Of a DNA stretch of 27,300 nt, positions 1 to 6,515 are shown in pieces (the stretch's first letter is position 1; every line of letters begins with the position of its first letter). This DNA is from JAAYFJ01 sp964344295 (GTDB taxonomy: Bacteria; Bacillota; Clostridia; Tissierellales; Peptoniphilaceae). Position numbers and translations under genes: made by a program. Location of the stretch: positions 1 through 27,300 of the forward strand of contig CAYFMR010000014.1 of the NCBI GenBank assembly GCA_964344295.1, in the 5' to 3' direction. The notes under the pieces were generated by a model. The model made no database searches. It was not told where the DNA came from and saw nothing but the letters and a program-made list of their open reading frames with translations.

Positions 1-53
1 CAAACGAGGTGGGTTATAATTCGGACTTTGGAGAGGATTTTTCGTTTTTTCAT
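1..53 (-). CDS. Possible N-terminus of an unknown gene, cut by the window edge
   Basis: An ATG at 53-51 is preceded by an AAAGGAAAATC ribosome-binding-like stretch and opens a frame without stop to the window edge. Only about 17 residues are visible, starting MKKRKILSKVRII, which is basic and then hydrophobic, as in many membrane proteins. It lies downstream of the hairpin terminator at 105-134 and on the same strand as the next operon. Nothing more can be said about function. The frame is short enough to be accidental. Confidence 0.35.
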   Translation of the reverse strand, partial: MKKRKILSKVRIITHLV

Positions 54-104
54 GATTTTCCTTTTTTTATGGAAGTGATTGTGCATATCTGTGAAAGGGC
101 ATGG

Positions 105-134
105 AAAAAGAGCTGACGGTTGTCAGCTCTTTTT
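105..134 (-). terminator. Rho-independent terminator of the small regulator operon
   Basis: A perfect 9-bp stem (109-117 with 122-130, loop GGTT) is flanked by A and T runs, so it could stop transcription from both sides. It lies 14 nt beyond the stop of the minus-strand gene ending at 148. Confidence 0.85.
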
Positions 135-147
135 TCGTTTATGGTAT

Positions 148-633
148 TTAGGAGTCGTATTCCACGTAGAGGAGTTGGCCGGTGTCCAGGTTTAGTACTG
201 CCAGGGTGAAGTTGGTCAAATTGGCCGTTCCCTCTAGGCGGTCGATGAGGCGGTAGCGGCAGTGAGCCGATGGAGCAAAAGCATCCAGGTATTCTTTTTC
301 CACGCGTTGTGCAATGTGTTCCCGTATCCAGTGAGGGAAGTCCTCGTCTGTAGCGGTGTAGGGTTGCCATTGTTGTTGCTCCGCAGTTGCCTGCACAGCA
401 GATTGGTCCTCTTTTAGCGTTAGTATGGCGACGTAGGTGCCATCACCGTGAAAGCTGTTTTCTTTTTGGTGCTCCGTCAAAACCACGGTCTCTTTCGTCA
501 AAGGTAAGTCCATCGCACGAGCCACTCGTCTCACACATTCCGGCCGGCTGTCACTAAGACCGTAGAGAATCACGGCTAACACCAATGCCACGCCCACCAT
601 AATCAGTGCCGTGCGTTTCATTTCTTTAGACAT
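148..633 (-). CDS. Membrane-anchored hypothetical protein
   Basis: This encodes 161 residues with a basic start, one hydrophobic segment (about residues 7-25) and then a soluble, charged domain, so it is probably an anchored extracytoplasmic protein. I do not recognise the family. The ATG at 633 is preferred because AGAGGTG lies at good spacing; an in-frame GTG at 642 has its Shine-Dalgarno touching the start codon. The gene overlaps the upstream regulator by 8 nt and is the last of a three-gene operon, followed by a strong hairpin terminator. It contains two cysteines (in DSRPEC and SAHC), which could form a disulphide if exported. A role linked to the DUF2975/regulator pair is inferred only from position. 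Confidence 0.7.
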   Translation of the reverse strand: MSKEMKRTALIMVGVALVLAVILYGLSDSRPECVRRVARAMDLPLTKETVVLTEHQKENSFHGDGTYVAILTLKEDQSAVQATAEQQQWQPYTATDEDFPHWIREHIAQRVEKEYLDAFAPSAHCRYRLIDRLEGTANLTNFTLAVLNLDTGQLLYVEYDS

Positions 634-841
634 GGTCCTCACCTCTTTCGTAGCTTAAGATATCCCCCGGTTGGCAGTCCAGGGCTTCACAAATGGCTTC
701 CAGGGTAGCAAAGCGAATGGCTTTGGCTTTGCCCGTCTTGAGGATGCTCAGATTGGCCAAGGTGATGCCCACCGCGTCTGCCAGTTCGGTAAGCGTCATC
801 TTTCGTTTCAATAGCATCATATCTAAGTTTACTTGAATCAT
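626..841 (-). CDS. Small Cro/CI (XRE)-type HTH regulator, YozG-like
   Basis: The product is a 71-residue protein that is almost entirely one helix-turn-helix domain: LTELADAVGITLANLSILK, followed by the FATLEAICEALDCQPGDIL ending typical of the short XRE group represented by YozG. It should bind DNA as a dimer. The ATG at 841 is chosen because TAGGTGAT, overlapping the stop of the upstream gene, is well spaced; a GTG at 850 would add three residues. DUF2975 membrane proteins are commonly paired with such regulators, and here the two genes are translationally coupled. The palindromes upstream of the operon (1355-1392) are plausible binding sites for this protein. The regulation itself is inference. 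Confidence 0.88.
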   Translation of the reverse strand: MIQVNLDMMLLKRKMTLTELADAVGITLANLSILKTGKAKAIRFATLEAICEALDCQPGDILSYERGEDHV

Positions 842-850
842 ATCGATCAC

Positions 851-1321
851 CTAAATGGTCAAATCTTGCTCTTCTTGCAAGATTATGCCCCGTCTGATGA
901 CGTTGGATAGCACCAGTGCCACGACGGAGAAGATGAGAAATACCAAAGCCGCCATGTGCACAAATAGGTTGGTAATGGAGCCTGCAATGTTAAACCGGGT
1001 GTAGAGAACGAGAAGTTCTGCAAATAGCAGTCCAGCAAAGAAGGCGAGGGAGGCCTTTTCCAGCATCGTCATCGTCTTTTTAGTAAAAACTTGGCCTTTG
1101 CCATAACGGGTGGTCACGACAAAGCCAAACCCTAGCGCCGCCGCAGCCGAGAGCATTATCCCCGCCGCCAACAAATAGACGGGAAGGCGCATATAGGATA
1201 GGTATTCCAGCCCTTGGGCCATGGTCAGGGATAGTTGCCACAGAGGCACCAGGGCACCTACGAGCACGGCAATGCCTAAGAGCAGCACCACTTGCAAAAA
1301 TCGTACAGTAAAACGTTCCAT
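851..1321 (-). CDS. DUF2975-like four-helix membrane protein
   Basis: The 156 residues show four hydrophobic segments (about 8-28, 47-70, 90-108 and 120-143) separated by short loops, with a basic loop RYGKGQVFTKK before the third. Length, topology and the XRE regulator immediately downstream match the DUF2975 family, whose biochemical role is unknown; some members are thought to act with the neighbouring regulator. The start ATG has AGAGGTGA upstream. It is the first gene of the operon and lies 12 bp from a good promoter -10 box, so the leader is very short. The family call rests on architecture and context rather than alignment. Confidence 0.75.
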   Translation of the reverse strand: MERFTVRFLQVVLLLGIAVLVGALVPLWQLSLTMAQGLEYLSYMRLPVYLLAAGIMLSAAAALGFGFVVTTRYGKGQVFTKKTMTMLEKASLAFFAGLLFAELLVLYTRFNIAGSITNLFVHMAALVFLIFSVVALVLSNVIRRGIILQEEQDLTI

Positions 1322-1338
1322 GTTTTCACCTCTGTTTC

Positions 1339-1367
1339 ATCGTACGCTTAATTTTATCGATAGTCAA
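1339..1367 (-). promoter_or_regulatory. Promoter of the DUF2975-regulator operon
   Basis: On the minus strand TTGACT (1367-1362) and TACGAT (1344-1339) are separated by 17 bp, close to the sigma-A consensus. Initiation near 1332 leaves about 11 nt before the ATG at 1321. Confidence 0.7.
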
Positions 1368-1392
1368 TGTATTTTTATCGTTTATCGATAAA
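1355..1392. promoter_or_regulatory. Paired TATCGATA palindromes, candidate operators
   Basis: A perfect 12-bp palindrome TTTATCGATAAA lies at 1381-1392, and the core TATCGATA recurs at 1355-1362 in the promoter spacer next to the -35 box. Centres are 28 bp apart, close to an integral number of helical turns, and a further TTTTTATCG half lies between them (1372-1380). This suits repression by the small HTH protein encoded in the operon. Binding is inferred. Confidence 0.5.
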
Positions 1393-1402
1393 TTTTGCGG
1401 CC

Positions 1403-1428
1403 AAAAAAGACCGTGGTGTCCACGGTCT
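1403..1428 (-). terminator. Terminator of the J-domain gene
   Basis: The stem GACCGTGG/CCACGGTC (1409-1416 with 1420-1427) has a 3-nt loop and is followed on the minus strand by six T. It overlaps the stop codon of the gene ending at 1427. Confidence 0.85.
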
Positions 1429-2251
1429 AGAGTCCTTTGATGCGTTTGTAGCGAGCGATATTTTCCGGAGTCAGCAGTTGATAGGCGTTGTTGATTTTTT
1501 TGAACATGTCTTCCGCCCCTTGCTCTCGGTTCAGGTCCGGATGGTATTCTTTGGCTTTTTTTCGGTAGGCCAATTTGACTTGGTATTCATCAGTGTCCGG
1601 GGAGATCCCCAGTAGTCGACAGGCTTCTTCGTATTCTTGGACGAAAGAAGCGGTGGGATCCTGGTAGGTTTGGCCGCCTGCTCCCCCATAGTAGCCTTGG
1701 GAGCGTTGACCGCCATAGCCTTGCCCGTAGTTTTGCTGTTGCTGGCGTTGGTATTCAAACCAGCGACGGAATTCTTCTTCCCAGTGTTGGGTTTGAGCGC
1801 GGCGTGCTTCTTCTTGAGCACGGCGGTAGGCTTCCTCTGCCTTGCGGCGCGCCTCTTCTTCCATGCGAGTGTAGCGTTTGCCGTAGTCTCCCACATTATC
1901 GTAGCCTGGGCGTTGTCCCGTCTTGTAGTAGGTAGCTCGATCTTGCAGGTATTCGACCACGGCGTATTGGCCGTATTTGAGCATGCTCAAGAGTTTGTTG
2001 CCCAGGAGTAAAATGGCAATCATGATGAGGAATAGGGGGAACAAAAATGGCAGAAAAGCCAATAAGGCCGGCCCCAAAAGCAGAAAGATCAGGCAGCCAC
2101 CGGAAGTCAGTAGGATGAGTACCCCTTTGCCTACCGTTTTGGCCACATCGACAAGCAAGTCGACAATGGCAATGAGCACGACAAAGACGGCATTAACAAC
2201 GCGGGCGGTGCCATAGAGGATATGGCCCCAAAGTTTTTGAAACGGATTCAT
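1427..2251 (-). CDS. Membrane-anchored protein with C-terminal J domain
   Basis: The product is 274 residues. The N-terminal third is hydrophobic, with two clusters of membrane segments (about 15-45 and 50-85). A charged, arginine/glutamate-rich helix follows, then a Gln/Gly/Tyr-rich linker. The last ~65 residues form a J domain with the diagnostic HPD at 237-239 in AKEYHPDLNRE, followed by MFKKINNAYQLL. J domains stimulate DnaK-type ATPases, so this protein probably recruits DnaK to the cytoplasmic membrane face. It lacks the G/F and zinc-finger regions of DnaJ. ATG 2251 has AAAGGA upstream; the frame remains open 26 codons further, but that part lacks a good ribosome binding site. It is divergent from the transporter at 2318. 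Confidence 0.82.
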   Translation of the reverse strand: MNPFQKLWGHILYGTARVVNAVFVVLIAIVDLLVDVAKTVGKGVLILLTSGGCLIFLLLGPALLAFLPFLFPLFLIMIAILLLGNKLLSMLKYGQYAVVEYLQDRATYYKTGQRPGYDNVGDYGKRYTRMEEEARRKAEEAYRRAQEEARRAQTQHWEEEFRRWFEYQRQQQQNYGQGYGGQRSQGYYGGAGGQTYQDPTASFVQEYEEACRLLGISPDTDEYQVKLAYRKKAKEYHPDLNREQGAEDMFKKINNAYQLLTPENIARYKRIKGL

Positions 2252-2271
2252 AGGCGTCCTTTCTATGTCAG

Positions 2272-2301
2272 TTGACAAGTTAATCCACCGCCCTCTATAA
2301 T
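2272..2301 (+). promoter_or_regulatory. Consensus promoter of the symporter gene
   Basis: TTGACA (2272-2277) and TATAAT (2296-2301) are both perfect consensus hexamers, 18 bp apart. The start of transcription would fall near 2307, inside or right at the AAGGGAGGTG Shine-Dalgarno of the next gene. Confidence 0.85.
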
Positions 2302-2317
2302 TGAAGGGAGGTGCGCT

Positions 2318-3529
2318 ATGAAAAATCACAAATTTACCAATAAACTTCCTTTAACCATCGCCATAGGTTTTTTCCTTGGCCTGGTGCTGGGATTTATTGT
2401 ACCACAATTTGCTCTGCAAATTAAAGTCTTAGGCGATATATACTTAGGGCTTTTGAAGATGTTGATGATGCCCATTATGTTTTTGACCGTCTTGCGGGGA
2501 ATCCTCCAGCTGGGAGAGTCCCGACGTATCGGAAAGCTTTTGGGGGCCACGCTGGGCACGTTTGTTATCATGTTTATCCTCTGCAGTGTTCTTTCGCTAT
2601 TGTTGGCCTGGGCCATCGATCCCGGTCAGGGTTTTACTTTGCCGACAGAGGCTTACACCGCCGAGTTGCCCACTTTCGCCGCTGAGAATATCGTCAAAGA
2701 AATTCTTCCCGTCAACCCTCTAGCTGCCATGGTGGAGGGAAAGGTCTTGCCTTCCATGCTTTTTGCCGCCTTCATCGGATTTGCCACTTTAGGTTTAGGT
2801 GAAGTTCAAAAGCGCGTCCACCGGGCTGTCGATGATCTTACCGCCGTCTTTTTCCGACTTTTAAATGGTGTCATGTGGACGTCCCCTCTCGGGGTCATGG
2901 CCTTAATGGCCCATGCCACAGCGGCCTATGGGCCGTTGGCCTTGGGAGCCATCGGACGATACATCTTGACGTGTTATCTGGCCTGTATCGTTTCCTTTAT
3001 CGCGGTGATGGTTATACCCTCCCTATGGATCGGCAAACTCCCCCTAAAGCAGCTGGGGCGCAGTCTGGCCCGTCTATGGCCGGTGACCTTGGCCACTACA
3101 TCTTCGGCTGCCTCTCTTGGGGTGGCTTTGGAAACATGCCAAGAAGACCTGCAGGTATCCCCGGAGGTCGCCAACTTTGTCCTGCCATTAGGTAATACCA
3201 TTAACATGTGTGGCGGTGCCTGCAGCTTTTCCTGCCTGGCCATGTTTGCCGCTTCGGTATATGGCATTCCTCTGGGGGCTTCCCAACTCATCACCTTAGT
3301 TCTGGTGGCTACCCTGATGAATATGAGCGCCCCTGGCATTCCCGGTGGAGGCATCCTCTTAGGCGCCACATTTTTAACCACCTTAGGGCTACCCATCACC
3401 ATTATGGGACCGATCGCTGCCGTGTATCGCTTGTTGGACATGGCCTTTACCACCATGAATGTCACCGGCGACCTGACGGCCGCTGTGCTCATTGATCGGT
3501 TCGTCTCACCCAATCATCCACATATGTGA
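2318..3529 (+). CDS. Dicarboxylate/amino acid:cation symporter family (GltPh fold), atypical binding site
   Basis: The 403-residue multi-spanning protein has the landmarks of the DAACS family: the HP1 serine-rich tip TTSSAAS (260-266), the helix-7 motif LPLGNTINM (289-297), the HP2 tip SAPGIPGGG (337-345) and the helix-8 motif NVTGD (381-385). Family members use Na+ or H+ to import acidic or neutral amino acids or C4-dicarboxylates. By motif alignment to archaeal GltPh, the helix-7 Asp of NMDGT is Cys298, the following Thr is Gly300, and the helix-8 Arg that holds the substrate side-chain carboxylate is Phe377; Asp374 and Asn381 are kept. A normal Glu/Asp or dicarboxylate specificity is therefore doubtful. 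The gene stands alone between its own promoter and terminator. Confidence 0.88.
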   Translation: MKNHKFTNKLPLTIAIGFFLGLVLGFIVPQFALQIKVLGDIYLGLLKMLMMPIMFLTVLRGILQLGESRRIGKLLGATLGTFVIMFILCSVLSLLLAWAIDPGQGFTLPTEAYTAELPTFAAENIVKEILPVNPLAAMVEGKVLPSMLFAAFIGFATLGLGEVQKRVHRAVDDLTAVFFRLLNGVMWTSPLGVMALMAHATAAYGPLALGAIGRYILTCYLACIVSFIAVMVIPSLWIGKLPLKQLGRSLARLWPVTLATTSSAASLGVALETCQEDLQVSPEVANFVLPLGNTINMCGGACSFSCLAMFAASVYGIPLGASQLITLVLVATLMNMSAPGIPGGGILLGATFLTTLGLPITIMGPIAAVYRLLDMAFTTMNVTGDLTAAVLIDRFVSPNHPHM

Positions 3530-3552
3530 GACCCTTTGCTTACAGCAAATCA

Positions 3553-3586
3553 CCCCCTAAAGCCTTCACTGGCTCTAGGGGGTTTT
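3553..3586 (+). terminator. Terminator of the symporter gene
   Basis: A 12-bp stem with one mismatch (3553-3564 with 3571-3582, 6-nt loop) is followed by TTTT, 23 nt after the stop codon. Confidence 0.8.
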
Positions 3587-3626
3587 ATGATGGCCATGTC
3601 TCTATGACATCCCACCCCATAGGCAT

Positions 3627-3650
3627 AAAAAAGGCCGCCTCAGCGACCTT
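3627..3650 (-). terminator. Terminator of the murA-mreB-like operon
   Basis: The stem 3631-3638/3643-3650 with loop CTCA contains one G-U pair and is followed on the minus strand by a T run. It directly follows the stop of the mreB-like gene at 3652. Confidence 0.8.
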
Positions 3651-3651
3651 G

Positions 3652-4686
3652 TCATTTCTTTTTTTGGGGTAAGGATTCCATCAGCGATGTCAGTTTGGAT
3701 TCCAGTAACGGCATAGCATTTAAAGCTTCCCCTAATCCCAAGGCTACCCCTGTCTCCAAGTTGGAAGCGCGATGGACCGGGACTTTGATTCTTTCTCGCA
3801 GGCGGTCTGTAAAGCCTGTTAATTGGGATGCACCTCCCGTTAAGAGGACGCCGTGTTGGTAAATATCCGCCACGAGTTCCGGCGGCGTGTGATCCAACAG
3901 ATCCTCAATCATGTCCAGAATCGCCGTGATGGGCTCGTCTAACATAAAGCGAATCTCTTCACTGTGGACGATGACTTCTCGGGGGATCCCCGTACGCAAA
4001 TCTCGGCCCGCCACATAGATACTCTTATCTTCCCCGGCGGGAATGACGGTACCAATATGTTCTTTGATATCTTTCGCAGTGTAGGGGCCAATGAGAATGC
4101 CATGGGACTTTTTGATGCCGTCCACAATGGCCTGGTCAAAGGCATCACCGGCTACAGCCAGTTGGCTGCCCACGACCACCTCGCCCAAAGAAATCACTGA
4201 GGCTTCCGATAGTCCAGCGCCAATGTCTACCACCAAGCGACCCAATGGCTTTTCAATATCCAGCCCCTCAGCCAACGCTGTGGCAAGGGAAGATTCCATT
4301 AAGTACACATGGGAGAGGCCCGCTTCTTGGCAGACTTCCAAAAGGGCCGTACGCTGCACCGTGGATGCCCCAACCGGGACTCCCACCACCATGCGCGGCC
4401 TGATGAAGGCCAGCTTTATCGTTTTTTGAATCAGATATTTGATTAGTCTTTTGGTGATTTCGTATTCAGCTATTGCTCCATTTTTAACGGATTTGATGCC
4501 CACCATGCTAGTCGGCGTTTTGCCCAACATTTTTCGGGCGTCATCGCCTACGGCCAAAAATTTTCCGCTTAGTCGATCGACGCAAACCACATTTCGCTCA
4601 CGGGCTAAAATGCCTTTTCCTCGTTGGAATAAGGTGATATGATCGGTTCCCAAATCCATGGCCAAATCGGCCCGCAGTCCACTCAT
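3652..4686 (-). CDS. MreB/Mbl-like actin homologue
   Basis: This encodes 344 residues, the usual MreB length. The actin-fold signatures are present: phosphate-1 loop AMDLGTDHITLF (9-20), GVPVGAS near residue 103, phosphate-2 VVDIGAGLSEASVISLG near 152, and the adenosine motif LLTGGASQLTGF near 281. MreB/Mbl polymers under the membrane guide cell-wall synthesis. It follows murA by 20 bp in one operon, as mbl follows murA (with spoIID and other genes between) in spore-forming Firmicutes; here no such gene intervenes. The sequence is divergent: the phosphate-2 loop reads DIGAGLSE instead of DIGGGTTE, and the phosphate-1 loop has DHIT instead of ANT. The ATG at 4686 has AGAGGACC upstream. Whether it is MreB or Mbl cannot be decided. 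Confidence 0.88.
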   Translation of the reverse strand: MSGLRADLAMDLGTDHITLFQRGKGILARERNVVCVDRLSGKFLAVGDDARKMLGKTPTSMVGIKSVKNGAIAEYEITKRLIKYLIQKTIKLAFIRPRMVVGVPVGASTVQRTALLEVCQEAGLSHVYLMESSLATALAEGLDIEKPLGRLVVDIGAGLSEASVISLGEVVVGSQLAVAGDAFDQAIVDGIKKSHGILIGPYTAKDIKEHIGTVIPAGEDKSIYVAGRDLRTGIPREVIVHSEEIRFMLDEPITAILDMIEDLLDHTPPELVADIYQHGVLLTGGASQLTGFTDRLRERIKVPVHRASNLETGVALGLGEALNAMPLLESKLTSLMESLPQKKK

Positions 4687-4706
4687 AGGTCCTCTTTTCT
4701 ACGCAT

Positions 4707-5960
4707 TTAGTACAAGCGACTCAGATTCGCCCCTAACGCTTTAAATTTCTCTTCAATATTTTCATAGCCCCGGTCAATATGAAACACGTCGTGGATAACG
4801 GTTTCCCCTTCGGCGACTAGACCCGCCAAAATTAAAGCGGCTCCTGCTCGTAAATCAGAAGCATAGACATCCACACCGCGAAGCGGCGCACCGCCGGTCA
4901 CGACAGCAGATCTTCCGTCTACATTGATATTAGCCCCCATCTTTTGCAGTTCCGCCACATGCATAAAGCGATTTTCAAACACGGTTTCCATGGCAATGGA
5001 AATCCCTTGGCATTGGGTCATCAATGCCATGAACTGAGCCTGCATATCCGTGGGAAACCCTGGATAGGGCAAAGTCTTCACGTCAATGGCCTTGGCAGCA
5101 GGACTTCCAATGACCCGTAAACTATCGTATTCTTCTTCGATCGTACAGCCCGCTTCCACCAATTTGGCAATGACCGGCTTCATGTGATTGGGGATGACAT
5201 TATCCACCAAGATATCTCCACCGGTGATGGCCGCAGCCACCATAAATGTCCCCGCTTCAATGCGATCGGGGATGATGGTATGGCGAGCACCAGTCAATTT
5301 TTTTACACCTCGAATGCGAATGGACGATGTGCCGGCACCTGAGACTTTGGCTCCCAGTTTGCACAAAAAGTTGGAGAGGTCGACAATTTCCGGCTCCATG
5401 GCCGCATTTTCAATGATGGTCTCCCCTTCGGCTAATACGGCCGCCATCATGATATTTTCTGTGGCCCCCACAGAGGGAAAGTCCAAATAGACCGTCTTTC
5501 CCACCAAACTGTCTGTGCTAGCCAGGACCACACCATCATCTAATTCGATATCCGCACCTAAAGCGCGAAACCCTTTTAAGTGTAGGTCAATGGGCCGTGT
5601 CCCGATTTTGCAACCCCCCGGCAAAGCGTTTTCCGTTTTTCCCAGACGGCCCAGCAGCGGCCCCATCACCAGAAAAGACGCTCGCATTTTGCTCATCAGT
5701 TCATAGCCGGTTTTATAGTTATTTAGCCCATTGGAGTTAATCCGCAATACATGAGTATCCAAAAACTCCACTTCGGCTCCCAGGGATTTTAACACAGCAC
5801 ACATGGTTTCCACGTCTTTTAAACGGGGCACTTCTTCTAAAATAATGTCTTCCGTGCCCAAAAGGGACGCCGCCATAATGGGCAGTGCCGCATTTTTTGC
5901 TCCGCTAACGCGCACTGTCCCCTCAAGGCGCGGACTCTTTTTAACGACGATTCGATCCAC
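4707..5960 (-). CDS. murA: UDP-N-acetylglucosamine 1-carboxyvinyltransferase
   Basis: MurA transfers enolpyruvate from PEP to UDP-GlcNAc, the first committed step of peptidoglycan synthesis in the cytoplasm. At 417 residues it has normal length. Lys22-Asn23 in SGAKNAALP, the catalytic Cys117 in LPGGCKIGTRPID and the C-terminal DLRAGAALILAGL motif are all present. Cys at position 117 predicts normal fosfomycin sensitivity of the enzyme. The start is GTG at 5960 with GGAGG seven bases upstream. The gene has its own promoter (6023-6051) after the ATP synthase terminator and leads into the mreB-like gene. Position downstream of atpC is common in Firmicutes. Confidence 0.97.
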   Translation of the reverse strand: MDRIVVKKSPRLEGTVRVSGAKNAALPIMAASLLGTEDIILEEVPRLKDVETMCAVLKSLGAEVEFLDTHVLRINSNGLNNYKTGYELMSKMRASFLVMGPLLGRLGKTENALPGGCKIGTRPIDLHLKGFRALGADIELDDGVVLASTDSLVGKTVYLDFPSVGATENIMMAAVLAEGETIIENAAMEPEIVDLSNFLCKLGAKVSGAGTSSIRIRGVKKLTGARHTIIPDRIEAGTFMVAAAITGGDILVDNVIPNHMKPVIAKLVEAGCTIEEEYDSLRVIGSPAAKAIDVKTLPYPGFPTDMQAQFMALMTQCQGISIAMETVFENRFMHVAELQKMGANINVDGRSAVVTGGAPLRGVDVYASDLRAGAALILAGLVAEGETVIHDVFHIDRGYENIEEKFKALGANLSRLY

Positions 5961-6022
5961 TATATCCTCCCTACTTATCTATCTAATCAATGTAGAGCTA
6001 TCATTTTATTTTCTTCCTTCAT

Positions 6023-6051
6023 ATTATAACAAAACCGCCCCTGTTTAGCAA
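6023..6051 (-). promoter_or_regulatory. Promoter of murA
   Basis: On the minus strand TTGCTA (6051-6046) and a perfect TATAAT (6028-6023) are 17 bp apart, about 60 nt upstream of the murA start. Confidence 0.75.
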
Positions 6052-6070
6052 AAGAAACCACGCTGCCACG

Positions 6071-6105
6071 AAAAAAGAGAAGACCCCGCCACAGGGCAGG
6101 GTCTT
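6071..6105 (-). terminator. Terminator of the ATP synthase operon
   Basis: An 11-bp stem with one mismatch (6080-6090 with 6095-6105) is followed on the minus strand by CTCTTTTTT. It overlaps the atpC stop codon. Confidence 0.85.
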
Positions 6106-6514
6106 AGTAACGATCATTAGCAGCATTAATTCTCGCCAAGGCACGGTTAAGGGCCAGTCTTGCTTTCACGTAATCTGTGTCACCGCTGTCGCTTTTCGGC
6201 ATCGCCAGTCGCTCTTCGGCACGTCTCTTGGCGGCTTCCGCTCGGGTGATGTTGATTTCTCGCGCCCATTCCGCCGTCTCCACCACCAAGGTGGCCTTGT
6301 TATCTCTGACGGTGACATAGCCGCAACCAATAGCGGCCTTGCGTTCAGAACCATCGGCCATCACCAAGCGCAACACAGAAATTTTCGTGGGTGTCACGAT
6401 CGGTGCCGTGTCGGTCATGATGGCTAGGTCACCTTCCACACCTCGCACAATCATTCTTTGCACTTCTTCATCTAAGAGCAGGCGCGTTGGAGTCACTATG
6501 ACCAGCTTAAACAT
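6104..6514 (-). CDS. atpC: ATP synthase epsilon subunit
   Basis: The epsilon subunit of the central stalk couples F1 to the c ring and restrains ATP hydrolysis. The product starts MFKLVIVTPTRLLLDEEVQ and has the N-terminal beta sandwich (VEGDLAIMTDTAPIVT) followed by a two-helix C-terminal domain rich in Ala and Arg. ATG 6514 gives 136 residues, fits the usual family start and has AGGTGAG upstream; a GTG at 6523 would add three residues and overlap atpD. It is the last gene of the operon and its stop lies within the terminator stem. Confidence 0.95.
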   Translation of the reverse strand: MFKLVIVTPTRLLLDEEVQRMIVRGVEGDLAIMTDTAPIVTPTKISVLRLVMADGSERKAAIGCGYVTVRDNKATLVVETAEWAREINITRAEAAKRRAEERLAMPKSDSGDTDYVKARLALNRALARINAANDRY

Positions 6515-6515
6515 C

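Noticed and set aside
50..370. Minus-strand open frame overlapping the first hypothetical gene
   Set aside because: It runs through the terminator at 105-134 and is out of frame with a better supported gene.
2974..3513. Long minus-strand frame opposite the symporter gene (179 codons)
   Set aside because: It is an antisense shadow of a well-supported membrane protein gene and has no family features.
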